NCBI RefSeq assembly: GCF_000739555.1
Contig: NZ_BBJN01000030.1
Coordinates: forward strand, 1-64,000
Reading direction: 5' to 3'
From: Halolamina rubra
GTDB lineage: Archaea > Halobacteriota > Halobacteria > Halobacteriales > Haloferacaceae
Length of the DNA stretch: 64,000 bases
Numbering within the stretch: position 1 is the first letter of the stretch; each line of letters starts with the position of its first letter. The notes below the pieces were generated by a model, which was not told the DNA's origin, did not search any database, and worked only from the letters and a program-made list of their open reading frames with translations. Positions 52,854-60,985 of the stretch are shown here, one piece after another. The translations under genes were made by a program, and so were the position numbers.

Positions 52854-54062
52854 ATGACCCTCTATCGGACCAGCGAGTCGGGACTCGTGGCCGTCGAGCC
52901 GCTCGACCCCGGGGCGACGACGGGGCTCGCCGCCGCGCTCCTCCGGGGGCCCGGGGGCGAACTCGGCGCCGAGGACGTACTGTTCGTGGACACCGCCGTC
53001 GACGACGGCGCCGCGACCGCGCTCGCGCTCGACGCCGCGGGGGACGCGGTGGTCGTCGGGGCGGCCGACGGCGAGGTCGGGAGCGCCGTCGTCACCGAGG
53101 CGCTCCAGCGCGCCAGCGCGGTCGCCGACCGCTCGTACGACGAGCTCGCGGCGCGCTACGCGGGCGACTCGCTGCGGGAGGCCCACGCCGACTACTTCGA
53201 CCGCGAGCCCCTCGACCCCGCGGCGTTCAACGGCGACCAGCGCGTGCGGCTCGTCGGCCCGGCCTTCGCCGCCGACGCGGTCGAGCTGGCGCGGTTCCTG
53301 AGCGACCGCGAGGTGGCGGTCGACCCCGTCCGCGTCGAGGCGTTCGGCGCACCCACCAGCGATGAGTTCCTCGTCCGCTTCGAGTCGGTCGAGGGGGACG
53401 ACGACGAACCGGAAGCCGACGCGGCAACCACGACCGAGGCCGCCGACGAGAGCGACGACGCGGACCAGTGGATCGCCGGCACGGACGCGGCCGACGCGTC
53501 GGCGACGGAGCCCGACGCGGGCGGCGACGACGGGGCCGAAGTCGACGCGGCCGGCGGCGCCGCTAGTGGGGAAAACACGCTCGCGGACGCCGAGTCGACG
53601 ACGGCGAGCGACGGCGCCGCGGCGGACGAACCGCTCGACCTCCCGGTGCTGCTGGAGGCGGTGTCTGAGGGCGTCCAGGAGCGGCTCGTCGGCACGTTCG
53701 ACGCCGACCCCGCGGACGTGGTGTCGATCGAGCGCGGGAGCGAGCTGCTCGTCCGGCCGGACCACCCCGCCTACGCCGGCGGCGTGCTCCGCTACCGGCT
53801 GCGGGTCGGCGCCGACGGCGCCGTCGAGTTCGCGGTGAACATCTACGGCGGGAGCGAGGCCGAGAAGGAGCAGATGCGCGCGCTGATCCGGGAGCACGAG
53901 GCGGCGATCGAGTCCGAACTCGGCTACGCGGTGGCCGAGGGGTACGACGGGTTCCACGGGGAGCGCGAGTTCGCCAGCTACGACCAGGTCGCCGCCGCCG
54001 AGATCGTGGACGAGTTCGACCGGCTGGTTCGCTTCTTCAACCCCCGAGTCGTGCGGGCCTGA
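52854..54062 (+). CDS. Conserved haloarchaeal protein of unknown function with acidic linker (402 aa)
   Basis: I do not recognise the family. An N-terminal alpha/beta domain (residues 1-190, MTLYRTSESGLVAVEPLDPG...) and a C-terminal domain (255-402, DLPVLLEAVSEGVQERLVGT, ending RLVRFFNPRVVRA) are joined by ~65 residues of D/E/A/T linker. The C-terminal half, with a Glu/Lys-rich helix AEKEQMRALIREHEAAIESE, could be nucleic-acid related, but nothing is decisive. Likely leaderless: CTTGATTG lies about 27 bases upstream. Confidence 0.7.
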   Translation: MTLYRTSESGLVAVEPLDPGATTGLAAALLRGPGGELGAEDVLFVDTAVDDGAATALALDAAGDAVVVGAADGEVGSAVVTEALQRASAVADRSYDELAARYAGDSLREAHADYFDREPLDPAAFNGDQRVRLVGPAFAADAVELARFLSDREVAVDPVRVEAFGAPTSDEFLVRFESVEGDDDEPEADAATTTEAADESDDADQWIAGTDAADASATEPDAGGDDGAEVDAAGGAASGENTLADAESTTASDGAAADEPLDLPVLLEAVSEGVQERLVGTFDADPADVVSIERGSELLVRPDHPAYAGGVLRYRLRVGADGAVEFAVNIYGGSEAEKEQMRALIREHEAAIESELGYAVAEGYDGFHGEREFASYDQVAAAEIVDEFDRLVRFFNPRVVRA

Positions 54063-54137
54063 GCGTCGGCGCCACCCCGGGCGCTCGACCCGGCCCAGAG
54101 GGAAAGAGACGTGACCCCCGCGCCCGGAGGTCCGGGT

Positions 54138-55208
54138 ATGCGAATCGTCCAGCGCGGCCACGGCGCGGAGGGCCGTGACCGGGTGACGCTCGTCCCCGAG
54201 ACCGTCGACGACCTCTGGCACCTCTCGCACGTCCTCGAACCGGGCGACCTCGTCGAGGGTGACACGACCCGCCGGATCCAGCGCAACGACGACCAGATGC
54301 GCGACACCGGCGGCGAGCGCGAACACCTCCACGTCACGCTCGAGGTCGAGGACGTGGAGTTCGCCCGCTTCGCCAACCGGCTCCGGGTCGGCGGCGTGAT
54401 CCAGCACTGCTCGATGGAGGACCAGATCGGGCTCCACCACACGATCAACGTCGAGACCCACGAGGAGCTCACGATCGAGAAGTTCCTCAAGCCCGACCAG
54501 CGCGACCGCATCGAGGAGGCCGCCGAGGCCACCGACGCGCCGGACGTGGCGATCGCGACCGTCGAGGAAGGAGAGGCCTACGTCCACACCGTCCAGCAGT
54601 ACGGCACCGACGAGTACGTCTCGCTGACGGCGCCGACGGGGAAGGGGGAGTACGCCCAGCCCCGGAACCGGCTGTTCGAGGAGCTCGGCTCGGCGCTCCA
54701 GCACGTCGACGCCGAGGCGATCATCATGGCCGGCCCGGGGTTCACCAAGCGCGACGCGCTCGACTACCTGACCGAGGAGTACCCCGACGTGGCCGAGAAG
54801 GTGACGACGACCGTCGACACCTCCGCCGCCGGCGACAGGGGCGTCCACGAGGTGCTCAAACGCGGCGCCGTCGAGGAGGTGCAGGACCAGACCCGGATCG
54901 CCCGCGAGAGCGAGCTCATCGACGAGCTCACCGAGCGCATCGCGACGGGCGAGCAGGCGACCTACGGCGTCGACGAGACCGCCGAGGCCGCCGAGTTCGG
55001 CGCCGTCGAGACGCTGCTGGTCGTCGACGACCGCCTGCGCACCGAGCGCCAGGACGAGGGCGACTGGGACCGCGATGCCAACGAGATCATCGAGACCGTC
55101 GAGCAGAAGGGCGGCGACGTGGTGGTGTTCTCCTCGGAGTTCGCGCCGGGCGAACAGCTGTCGAACCTCGGCGGCATCGCGGCGCTTCTTCGGTACCGGA
55201 TTCAGTAG
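54138..55208 (+). CDS. pelA: mRNA surveillance protein pelota
   Basis: A 356-residue eRF1-like factor. With ABCE1, archaeal pelota recognises ribosomes stalled without a stop codon and splits them. The N-terminal Sm-like domain ([33 protein letters not shown]), central domain ([20 protein letters not shown]) and C-terminal L30-like domain ([19 protein letters not shown]) are all present. The eRF1 GGQ motif is absent, as it should be. The ATG at 54138 is chosen over the ATG-like upstream frame because it matches the family start. Confidence 0.95.
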   Translation: MRIVQRGHGAEGRDRVTLVPETVDDLWHLSHVLEPGDLVEGDTTRRIQRNDDQMRDTGGEREHLHVTLEVEDVEFARFANRLRVGGVIQHCSMEDQIGLHHTINVETHEELTIEKFLKPDQRDRIEEAAEATDAPDVAIATVEEGEAYVHTVQQYGTDEYVSLTAPTGKGEYAQPRNRLFEELGSALQHVDAEAIIMAGPGFTKRDALDYLTEEYPDVAEKVTTTVDTSAAGDRGVHEVLKRGAVEEVQDQTRIARESELIDELTERIATGEQATYGVDETAEAAEFGAVETLLVVDDRLRTERQDEGDWDRDANEIIETVEQKGGDVVVFSSEFAPGEQLSNLGGIAALLRYRIQ

Positions 55209-55276
55209 CGAGCGCCCGGCCGAGAGGGTCAACTCGCGGACAAACTTTACGAGGCTTCCCGCGTTCTATAGGGGCG

Positions 55277-57670
55277 ATGGATCGCGAGACCACCCGCCGA
55301 GCCCTCCTCAGCGCGGTGCTCGGCGCCGGCGTCGGCGGGATGGCGCTTTCGGACGCCCGGTCGTACCTGCGACGGTTCGCGCCCGGCTCGGGGAGCGTCT
55401 GGGGCGCCGCGACGGAGAACGCGCCAGCGGAGCTGTCGAGCCCCTACGGCCCGGCGACCGTGCGCTACGACGACTACCACGTCCCCCACGTCGAGGCTGA
55501 CAGCGAGCGCGCGGCGTACTACGCGGTGGGCTACTGCCACGGCGCCGACCGGCTGTTCCAGATGGATCTCTACCGGCGCCTGATGGCCGGCCGGCTCTCC
55601 GAGGTCGTCGGCGCGTCGACGGTCGACTCCGACGCGTTCCACCGCCAGATGGAGTTCGAGGCGGCCGCGGAGGCGACCTGGGAGCGCGTCGAGGGGACCG
55701 AGACCGGCGACGTCGTCGAAGCGTACGTCGAGGGCGTCAACCGCGCCCGCGAGGCCGAACCGACGCCGCTCGAGTACCGACTGCTCGAGTTCGACCCCGA
55801 CCCCTGGACGCCGACGGCGTCGCTGCTGATCTCCAAGCAGATCTCGTGGGGGCTCACGGGCTCGTTCCGGACGCTCCGGCGCGCGCTGGCACGCGATCGG
55901 CTGGGGGCCGAGACGACCGAGCGGCTCTACCCCCGGATCATGGACCACGACACGCCGATCCTCCGCGGCGGCGAGCCGTCGACGCCGATGGCGGCGGCCG
56001 ACGCCGCGACGCCGGACCCCGGGATGGTCGACTGGCTCGCCGAGTTCGAGACCGACCCCGGGATCGGCTCGAACTCCTGGGTCGTCTCGGGCGAGCACAC
56101 CGCCTCCGGCGACCCGATCCTCGCCAACGACCCCCACCTCGAACTCACGGTGCCGCCGGTCTGGTACGAGCAGCACGTCGTCGGCGACGGGTTCGACAGC
56201 CGCGGCGTCGCGTTCCCGGGCGTCCCGTTCGTCGTGATCGGGCAGAACCACGCCGGGGCGTGGGGGTTCACCAACGCCGGCGCCGACGTGATCGACTTCT
56301 ACGCCTACGAGACGGTGGACGGCGGCGCGGGCTACCGCTACGGCGACGAGACCCGGGCGTTCGACGCCCGCACCGAGACGATCGACGTCGCCGACGGCGA
56401 GAACGTCGATATCGAGGTGAAGCGCTCGGTCCACGGCGCCGTCCTGACCCAGTACCCCGACGGCGACGGGTTCGAGACCGCCGACGAGCTCGGCGTCGCG
56501 TGGACCGGGCTGTCGGCCACCCGGACCGTCGAGGCGGTCCGGGAGCTCAACCTCGCCGACGGCGTCGACGAGGCGGAGGCGGCGATCCGGAAGTTCGACG
56601 AGCCGACCCAGTGCTTCGTCTACGCGGATCGTGACGGCAACACCTACTTCTGGGTCACCGGGCAGATCCCGATCCGGACCACCGACGGCGAGCCGGTCCC
56701 CGGAACGGGGATCTTCGACGGCTCGGCACGCGAGGGCGAGTGGGGCGACGGCTACACGCCGTACGGCGACTCCTCGTGGGACGGGTTCGTCCCGTTCGAG
56801 GAGAAACCGGGCGTCAGGAACCCCGACTACCTCGCGACCGCGAACCAGCGGATCACCAACGACCCCGAGCACTACCTCTCGGAGGGGTACGCGCCGCCGT
56901 TCCGCGGGCGGCGGATCTACGACCGCCTCGACGCCCGCGCCGCGAGCGACGAGCCGATGGACGCCGCGTTCCACCGCGAACTCCAGACCGACGTGTACGA
57001 CGGCCGCTACGAGCTGTTCCGGCCGATCGTCGAGGCGACGATCGACGCCGGCGACTCCGGGGCCGACGACCTCGACGCGCCCACGGGCGAGTCGCTGCTG
57101 GCGTGGGACGGCGAGATGCGCCCCGACGCCGCCGAACCGCTGCTGTTCGACCAGTGGCTCCGGACGTTCCGCGATCTGACGGTCATCGACGAGTTCAGCG
57201 ACGCCGAACTCCCCGTCGGGTTCCCGGAGCCGAATTACTGGGTGCTGGGGACGCTCCGGGCGGACCACGACGTGTTCGACGGCGACCGGGCCGCGGTGGC
57301 CGCCGAGGCGCTGGGGACGGCCCGCGCCCGGATCGACGACCGGGGGTGGGAGACGTACGGCGACTGGAACCGGATCCGGTTCGCCCACCCGTTCGACCAG
57401 CCGTTCCTGAACTACGACGAGCGGCCGACCGCCGGCTCCCCGGGCACGGTGCGGAACTTCCACCCCGTGGCGTCGACGGGCGCCAGTTGGCGCATGGTCG
57501 CCACGTTCGACGGCGACTCCCGGGCGATCCTGCCGGGCGGCAACTCGGGCGACTACTTCTCGCCGCACTACGACGACCAGCTCGGGCTGTGGGCCGACGG
57601 CGAGTACAAGTCGATGGCCCGGACGCTCCCCGACGGCGTCGACTTGCGGTTCACGGAGGGGGAGCGATGA
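55277..57670 (+). CDS. Penicillin acylase family amidase, exported
   Basis: A 797-residue Ntn-hydrolase precursor. The N-terminus RETTRRALLSAVLGAGVGGM looks like a Tat signal, common for haloarchaeal exports. The autoprocessing site is GIG/SNSWVVSG with nucleophile Ser265. Upstream YGPATVRYDDYHVPHVEADS and CHGADRLFQMDLYRR, and downstream NDPHLELTVPPVWYEQH, are family motifs. Homologues cleave acyl amides including beta-lactams and homoserine lactones; the natural substrate is unknown. ATGA overlap with the next gene. Confidence 0.88.
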   Translation: MDRETTRRALLSAVLGAGVGGMALSDARSYLRRFAPGSGSVWGAATENAPAELSSPYGPATVRYDDYHVPHVEADSERAAYYAVGYCHGADRLFQMDLYRRLMAGRLSEVVGASTVDSDAFHRQMEFEAAAEATWERVEGTETGDVVEAYVEGVNRAREAEPTPLEYRLLEFDPDPWTPTASLLISKQISWGLTGSFRTLRRALARDRLGAETTERLYPRIMDHDTPILRGGEPSTPMAAADAATPDPGMVDWLAEFETDPGIGSNSWVVSGEHTASGDPILANDPHLELTVPPVWYEQHVVGDGFDSRGVAFPGVPFVVIGQNHAGAWGFTNAGADVIDFYAYETVDGGAGYRYGDETRAFDARTETIDVADGENVDIEVKRSVHGAVLTQYPDGDGFETADELGVAWTGLSATRTVEAVRELNLADGVDEAEAAIRKFDEPTQCFVYADRDGNTYFWVTGQIPIRTTDGEPVPGTGIFDGSAREGEWGDGYTPYGDSSWDGFVPFEEKPGVRNPDYLATANQRITNDPEHYLSEGYAPPFRGRRIYDRLDARAASDEPMDAAFHRELQTDVYDGRYELFRPIVEATIDAGDSGADDLDAPTGESLLAWDGEMRPDAAEPLLFDQWLRTFRDLTVIDEFSDAELPVGFPEPNYWVLGTLRADHDVFDGDRAAVAAEALGTARARIDDRGWETYGDWNRIRFAHPFDQPFLNYDERPTAGSPGTVRNFHPVASTGASWRMVATFDGDSRAILPGGNSGDYFSPHYDDQLGLWADGEYKSMARTLPDGVDLRFTEGER

Positions 57671-57996
57671 GCGCGCTCGCGGGGCTGCGGGACGACCGTC
57701 GACGCCGACTCGCGGCGACCGGCGTCGCCGTCCTCGTCGGGCTGGCGCTCGCGTCGGTCCACTGGTCGGGGCTGCTGCTCGCCGGCGCGCTGGTCGCGCT
57801 CCCCCAGCGCTCGGTCCGAGGGGGCGTCGCCGCCGGCGTCGCGATGGGCGTGCTGGTGCTGGTCGCCTTCCTCGGGCGGCTCGCGCTTGCGGGGACGCTC
57901 GGTGCCGGGCTCGCGATGGGGCAGCCGACGCTGCTCGCGCTGGGGCTCGGGCTCGCGCTGCCCGCGTTCGGCTCGCTGGTTCGGGGCGTGGGCTGA
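57667..57996 (+). CDS. Small hydrophobic membrane protein (109 aa)
   Basis: Starts MSALAGLRDDRRRRLAATGV; three to four hydrophobic segments rich in Leu, Ala and Gly follow, ending LVRGVG. No family recognised. Translationally coupled to the acylase by ATGA, so it may help its export, anchoring or product transport. Confidence 0.68.
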   Translation: MSALAGLRDDRRRRLAATGVAVLVGLALASVHWSGLLLAGALVALPQRSVRGGVAAGVAMGVLVLVAFLGRLALAGTLGAGLAMGQPTLLALGLGLALPAFGSLVRGVG

Positions 57997-58022
57997 GCCC
58001 CGTCGGGGCGCCGAACTGTCCC

Positions 58023-58028
58023 TTTATA
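58023..58028 (+). promoter_or_regulatory. TATA box of the HFX_2341-type regulator
   Basis: TTTATA in CCCTTTATACCC, 25 bases before the ATG at 58053. Confidence 0.7.
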
Positions 58029-58052
58029 CCCGGGCCCGCCCCACCCGTACCC

Positions 58053-58961
58053 ATGGGCACCCACATCGTCCCCGTGGGCTTCGACTACGACCGGCTGATC
58101 GCGCCGCTGATCCGCGACCAGTTCGACGTAGACCGAGTGGTGCTGCTCGAGGGCGCCGTCGGCAGCGAGGCCAACGTGGAGTACTCCCAGAACCTCGCGG
58201 GCAAGCTCGAACAGGACTTCCGGAGCCTGCTGGGCGCCGAGACCGAGCGCGTCACGCTCACCGACGTGTACGACTACGACGCCGCCTTCGAGCGGGCGTA
58301 CGACCTGATCAACGCCCACCTCGACACCGGCCGGGAGGTATGGGTCAACATCTCCTCGATGCCCCGGCCCGTCAGCTTCGCGTTCGCCACCGCGGCCCAC
58401 TCGATCACGCTCGAACGCCAGGACGACCGCCACCGCATCCACACCTACTACACCGCCCCCGAGAAGTACCTCGAGACCGAGATGGCCGAGGAGCTCCGGG
58501 AGACCCGCGACCTGCTCGCGGAACTCCGGGGAGAGGGCGGCGTCGACGACGCGACGCTCGCGGACCGGCTCGACAGCATCGAGGGGCTGCTCTCGGAGTT
58601 CGACGAGCGCGGCACCACCATCGGCGCCAAGAAGATCGGCGACAACCACATCGTCGAGCTCCCGGTCGCCGCGTTCTCGAGCGTCGAGCCGTTCGAGGAG
58701 GTGATCCTGTTCACGCTGGGCGAACACGGCGAGTTCGAGAGCGTGAGCGAGCTCGCGAAGACGCTCGCCGCCGACATGGGCGAGGAGTACACCGACAGCT
58801 TCCGGTCGAAGGTGATCTACAACGTCGACCGCCTGGGCCCCGGCGGGAAGGCGTACGTCGAACAGGAGGCCCACGGCAACTCCCACCGCACGTCGCTGTC
58901 CCGCATCGGCGAGCTCTGGGTGCGCGCCCACGCCGACGACGAGCCGGCCGCGCTCTCCTAA
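58053..58961 (+). CDS. HFX_2341 family regulator with CARF-like N-domain
   Basis: A 302-residue protein of the haloarchaeal HFX_2341 family. Residues 1-130 form a Rossmann-like domain reminiscent of CARF regulators such as Csa3: IVPVGFDYDRLIAPLIRDQF, VVLLEGAVGS and the ligand-loop-like VWVNISSMPRPVSFAFATAA. A helical linker (140-195) joins it to a winged-helix C-terminus (FTLGEHGEFESVSELAKTLA). No CRISPR genes are nearby, so it probably senses some nucleotide or other ligand in general metabolism. Stop codons overlap those of the convergent subtilase. Confidence 0.78.
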   Translation: MGTHIVPVGFDYDRLIAPLIRDQFDVDRVVLLEGAVGSEANVEYSQNLAGKLEQDFRSLLGAETERVTLTDVYDYDAAFERAYDLINAHLDTGREVWVNISSMPRPVSFAFATAAHSITLERQDDRHRIHTYYTAPEKYLETEMAEELRETRDLLAELRGEGGVDDATLADRLDSIEGLLSEFDERGTTIGAKKIGDNHIVELPVAAFSSVEPFEEVILFTLGEHGEFESVSELAKTLAADMGEEYTDSFRSKVIYNVDRLGPGGKAYVEQEAHGNSHRTSLSRIGELWVRAHADDEPAALS

Positions 58962-60301
58962 CGCCCGTCCTCGCTCACCGTCTCGTTGTACCAGTCGAGC
59001 TCCGTCTCCTCGATCGCCGGATCCCGCCGCGAGACCGCCTCGACCGCGCCCGCAGCGTCGAGGTAGAGCTCGCCGTCCTGCCTGACCGCGGTGTCCCGGA
59101 GGACGCCCTGTGCCTCGGCGGGCGTGAGGCTCTCGTTGGCCGCGAGCAGCAGGGTCAGCGTGCCCGCGACCAGCGGTGCGGCCGCGGAGCTGCCGTACAG
59201 CTCGCCCGCCGCGGTCGTGTCGGCGCCGTCGGGCGCCGAGATGTCCAGCGCCGGCCCGGTCGAGCTGTACGGGCGGCGCTGGCCGGTCACCGCGTCGGCG
59301 GCGCCGACGGCGATCACGCCCTCGGCGGTCGCGGGCGCGACCATCCCGCCGGAGTCGCTGCTGATCCCGAGCGCGTGGTGGGAGGAGAACAGGTCGAGGC
59401 TCGTGTTGCTGGCGTTCGGCCCGCCCCGGACGGCGACGTAGTACCGGCCCTCGGGCACCGTCGCGTCGATCGCCTCGGTCCGCCCGGTGGCGTTCGTCGC
59501 CGACTTCGCGATCAGCGGGTCCTCGCCGTCGACGGCGCGGTAGAGGTAGAGGTCGTAGTCCGCGTCGCCCTGCCAGTACAGCCGCAGCGAGACGGCGCCG
59601 GCGATCTCGCCGCCGCCGAGCGTGTTGTACCGCGTGCCGTCGCCGAACGCGACCCAGCCCTCGCTCCCGTTGCCGTGCCAGTGGCGGTCGGCGTAGTTCC
59701 CGGCGGAGGTGACGAAGGCGGTGTCGTTCCGGGCGGCCGACGAGGCGACCCGGTTGAGCTCGGCCATCCCGTCGGCGCTGCTGGGGAAGTAGCTCCCGGC
59801 GTCGACGACCACGTCGACGTCCCGCTCGCGGAGCCAGGAGACGGCGTCGGCGTACGCGTCCGGCCCGCCGTCGGGGCCGATGCTCGCGAGGTACAGCTCC
59901 GCGTCGGGAGCGGTCCGGCTGACGATCTCCGCGACCGCGGTGTCGTGGCTGGTGTCGGCGAACAGCCCCGGCGAGCGCCCGGAGAACCGCCGGGTGGCGG
60001 CGACGGCGTCGCCGATCCGCGCCTGGTCGGGCGCGAACTGGCTGCCGACGATCCCCACCCGTACGTCCTCGCCGGTGACGCCGGCGTCGTGGACGGCGCT
60101 GAACCCCGAGAGCGTCGCGGGGTCGGTCGCGTCGCGGGTCGGCTCGACGACCGCGGCGCCGTCGGCCGGCCCGGTGTCGCTCGAGAGCGCGCCGATCGGG
60201 CGGTCGTGGACGGCGCTGCTCGAGCCGACCGGCACCGCGAACGAGGTGCTGCTGACGACGATCACGACGACGAACAGCGTTGCGGCCGTCTCAATCCTCA
60301 T
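58958..60301 (-). CDS. S8 (subtilisin-like) family protein with missing catalytic Asp
   Basis: A 447-residue exported protein; residues 6-26 are a signal or anchor. The subtilase fold has His119 (SHDTAVAEIV), oxyanion Asn202 (VTSAGNY) and Ser372 (YGSSAAAPLVAG), but the Asp region reads VRVGIVGSQF, with no Asp at the catalytic place. A beta-sandwich insert (~205-305, WQGDADYDLYLYRAVDGED) resembles a PPC-type domain. It is probably a binding or weakly active subtilase outside the cell. ATGA overlap with the HTH gene upstream suggests a functional pair. Confidence 0.78.
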   Translation of the reverse strand: MRIETAATLFVVVIVVSSTSFAVPVGSSSAVHDRPIGALSSDTGPADGAAVVEPTRDATDPATLSGFSAVHDAGVTGEDVRVGIVGSQFAPDQARIGDAVAATRRFSGRSPGLFADTSHDTAVAEIVSRTAPDAELYLASIGPDGGPDAYADAVSWLRERDVDVVVDAGSYFPSSADGMAELNRVASSAARNDTAFVTSAGNYADRHWHGNGSEGWVAFGDGTRYNTLGGGEIAGAVSLRLYWQGDADYDLYLYRAVDGEDPLIAKSATNATGRTEAIDATVPEGRYYVAVRGGPNASNTSLDLFSSHHALGISSDSGGMVAPATAEGVIAVGAADAVTGQRRPYSSTGPALDISAPDGADTTAAGELYGSSAAAPLVAGTLTLLLAANESLTPAEAQGVLRDTAVRQDGELYLDAAGAVEAVSRRDPAIEETELDWYNETVSEDGR

Positions 60302-60909
60302 CCTCGTTCGGATCTACGGTACTGGAGGGCGACCGCCGCGAGCGCGACCACGCCGCCGGCGAGGAACAGCGCCGCCGGGGGGACGGTCCCCAGCAGCGCG
60401 CCGGAGCCGATGGAGTCGGCGACGCGTGGGCCCGAGGGGCCGGCGATCCCGCCGGTGCCGACGGAGACGGTCGCGTCGACGAGCACCGCCCCGACCAGCA
60501 CGGCGACGGCGGCGCCGACGTACTGCCGGAGTGAGTCGAGCAGCCCCGAGCGCTCCTCCTCGTTGCCGACACAGACGACGAGCGAGTCGTCGACGGGCGC
60601 GTACACGTTCATCTCGCGACCCTTGACGGAGTAGCGCGTCTCGGTCACCTCGACGAGATCGGCCTCCTGGAGGTTGCTGAGGTGGTGGCGCGCGTTCTGC
60701 AGCGACGTGTCGACGGCGTCCGCGAGCTCCGAGGCCGTCCGTGGCTCCTCGTGCAGCGCGGTCAGCAGCGAGCGGGCCGTCTCGGAGGAGAGCGAGCCGA
60801 TCAGCGGCTCGACCTCCTCGTCGTCGAGCCAGAGCAGCCGCGTGCCCCCCTCCTCCTCAGCCTCGCCGGCGGCGACCGCGTCGGATTCGGACGGCAACAG
60901 GCCGGACAT
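60298..60909 (-). CDS. Membrane-anchored ArsR-like HTH protein
   Basis: A 203-residue protein. An acidic N-terminus is followed by a winged helix at ~35-105 (SSETARSLLTALHEEPRTAS, LQNARHHLSNLQEADLVEVT), a short linker, and two hydrophobic segments (VGAAVAVLVGAVLVDA and LFLAGGVVALAAVALQY) ending QYRRSERG. Membrane-bound HTH proteins can relay signals across the membrane. ATG 60909 fits the TATA position better than the upstream ATG at 60933. Confidence 0.82.
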   Translation of the reverse strand: MSGLLPSESDAVAAGEAEEEGGTRLLWLDDEEVEPLIGSLSSETARSLLTALHEEPRTASELADAVDTSLQNARHHLSNLQEADLVEVTETRYSVKGREMNVYAPVDDSLVVCVGNEEERSGLLDSLRQYVGAAVAVLVGAVLVDATVSVGTGGIAGPSGPRVADSIGSGALLGTVPPAALFLAGGVVALAAVALQYRRSERG

Positions 60910-60933
60910 GCGTATGCGTACCACATGGAGCAA

Positions 60934-60941
60934 CTAAATGC
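60934..60941 (-). promoter_or_regulatory. TATA-like box of the membrane HTH gene
   Basis: Minus-strand GCATTTAG, 25-32 bases before the ATG at 60909. Confidence 0.5.
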
Positions 60942-60985
60942 TTCGGTACCTACAGAACCGGCGCGTTGCCGCCGGATCGGCCGGA

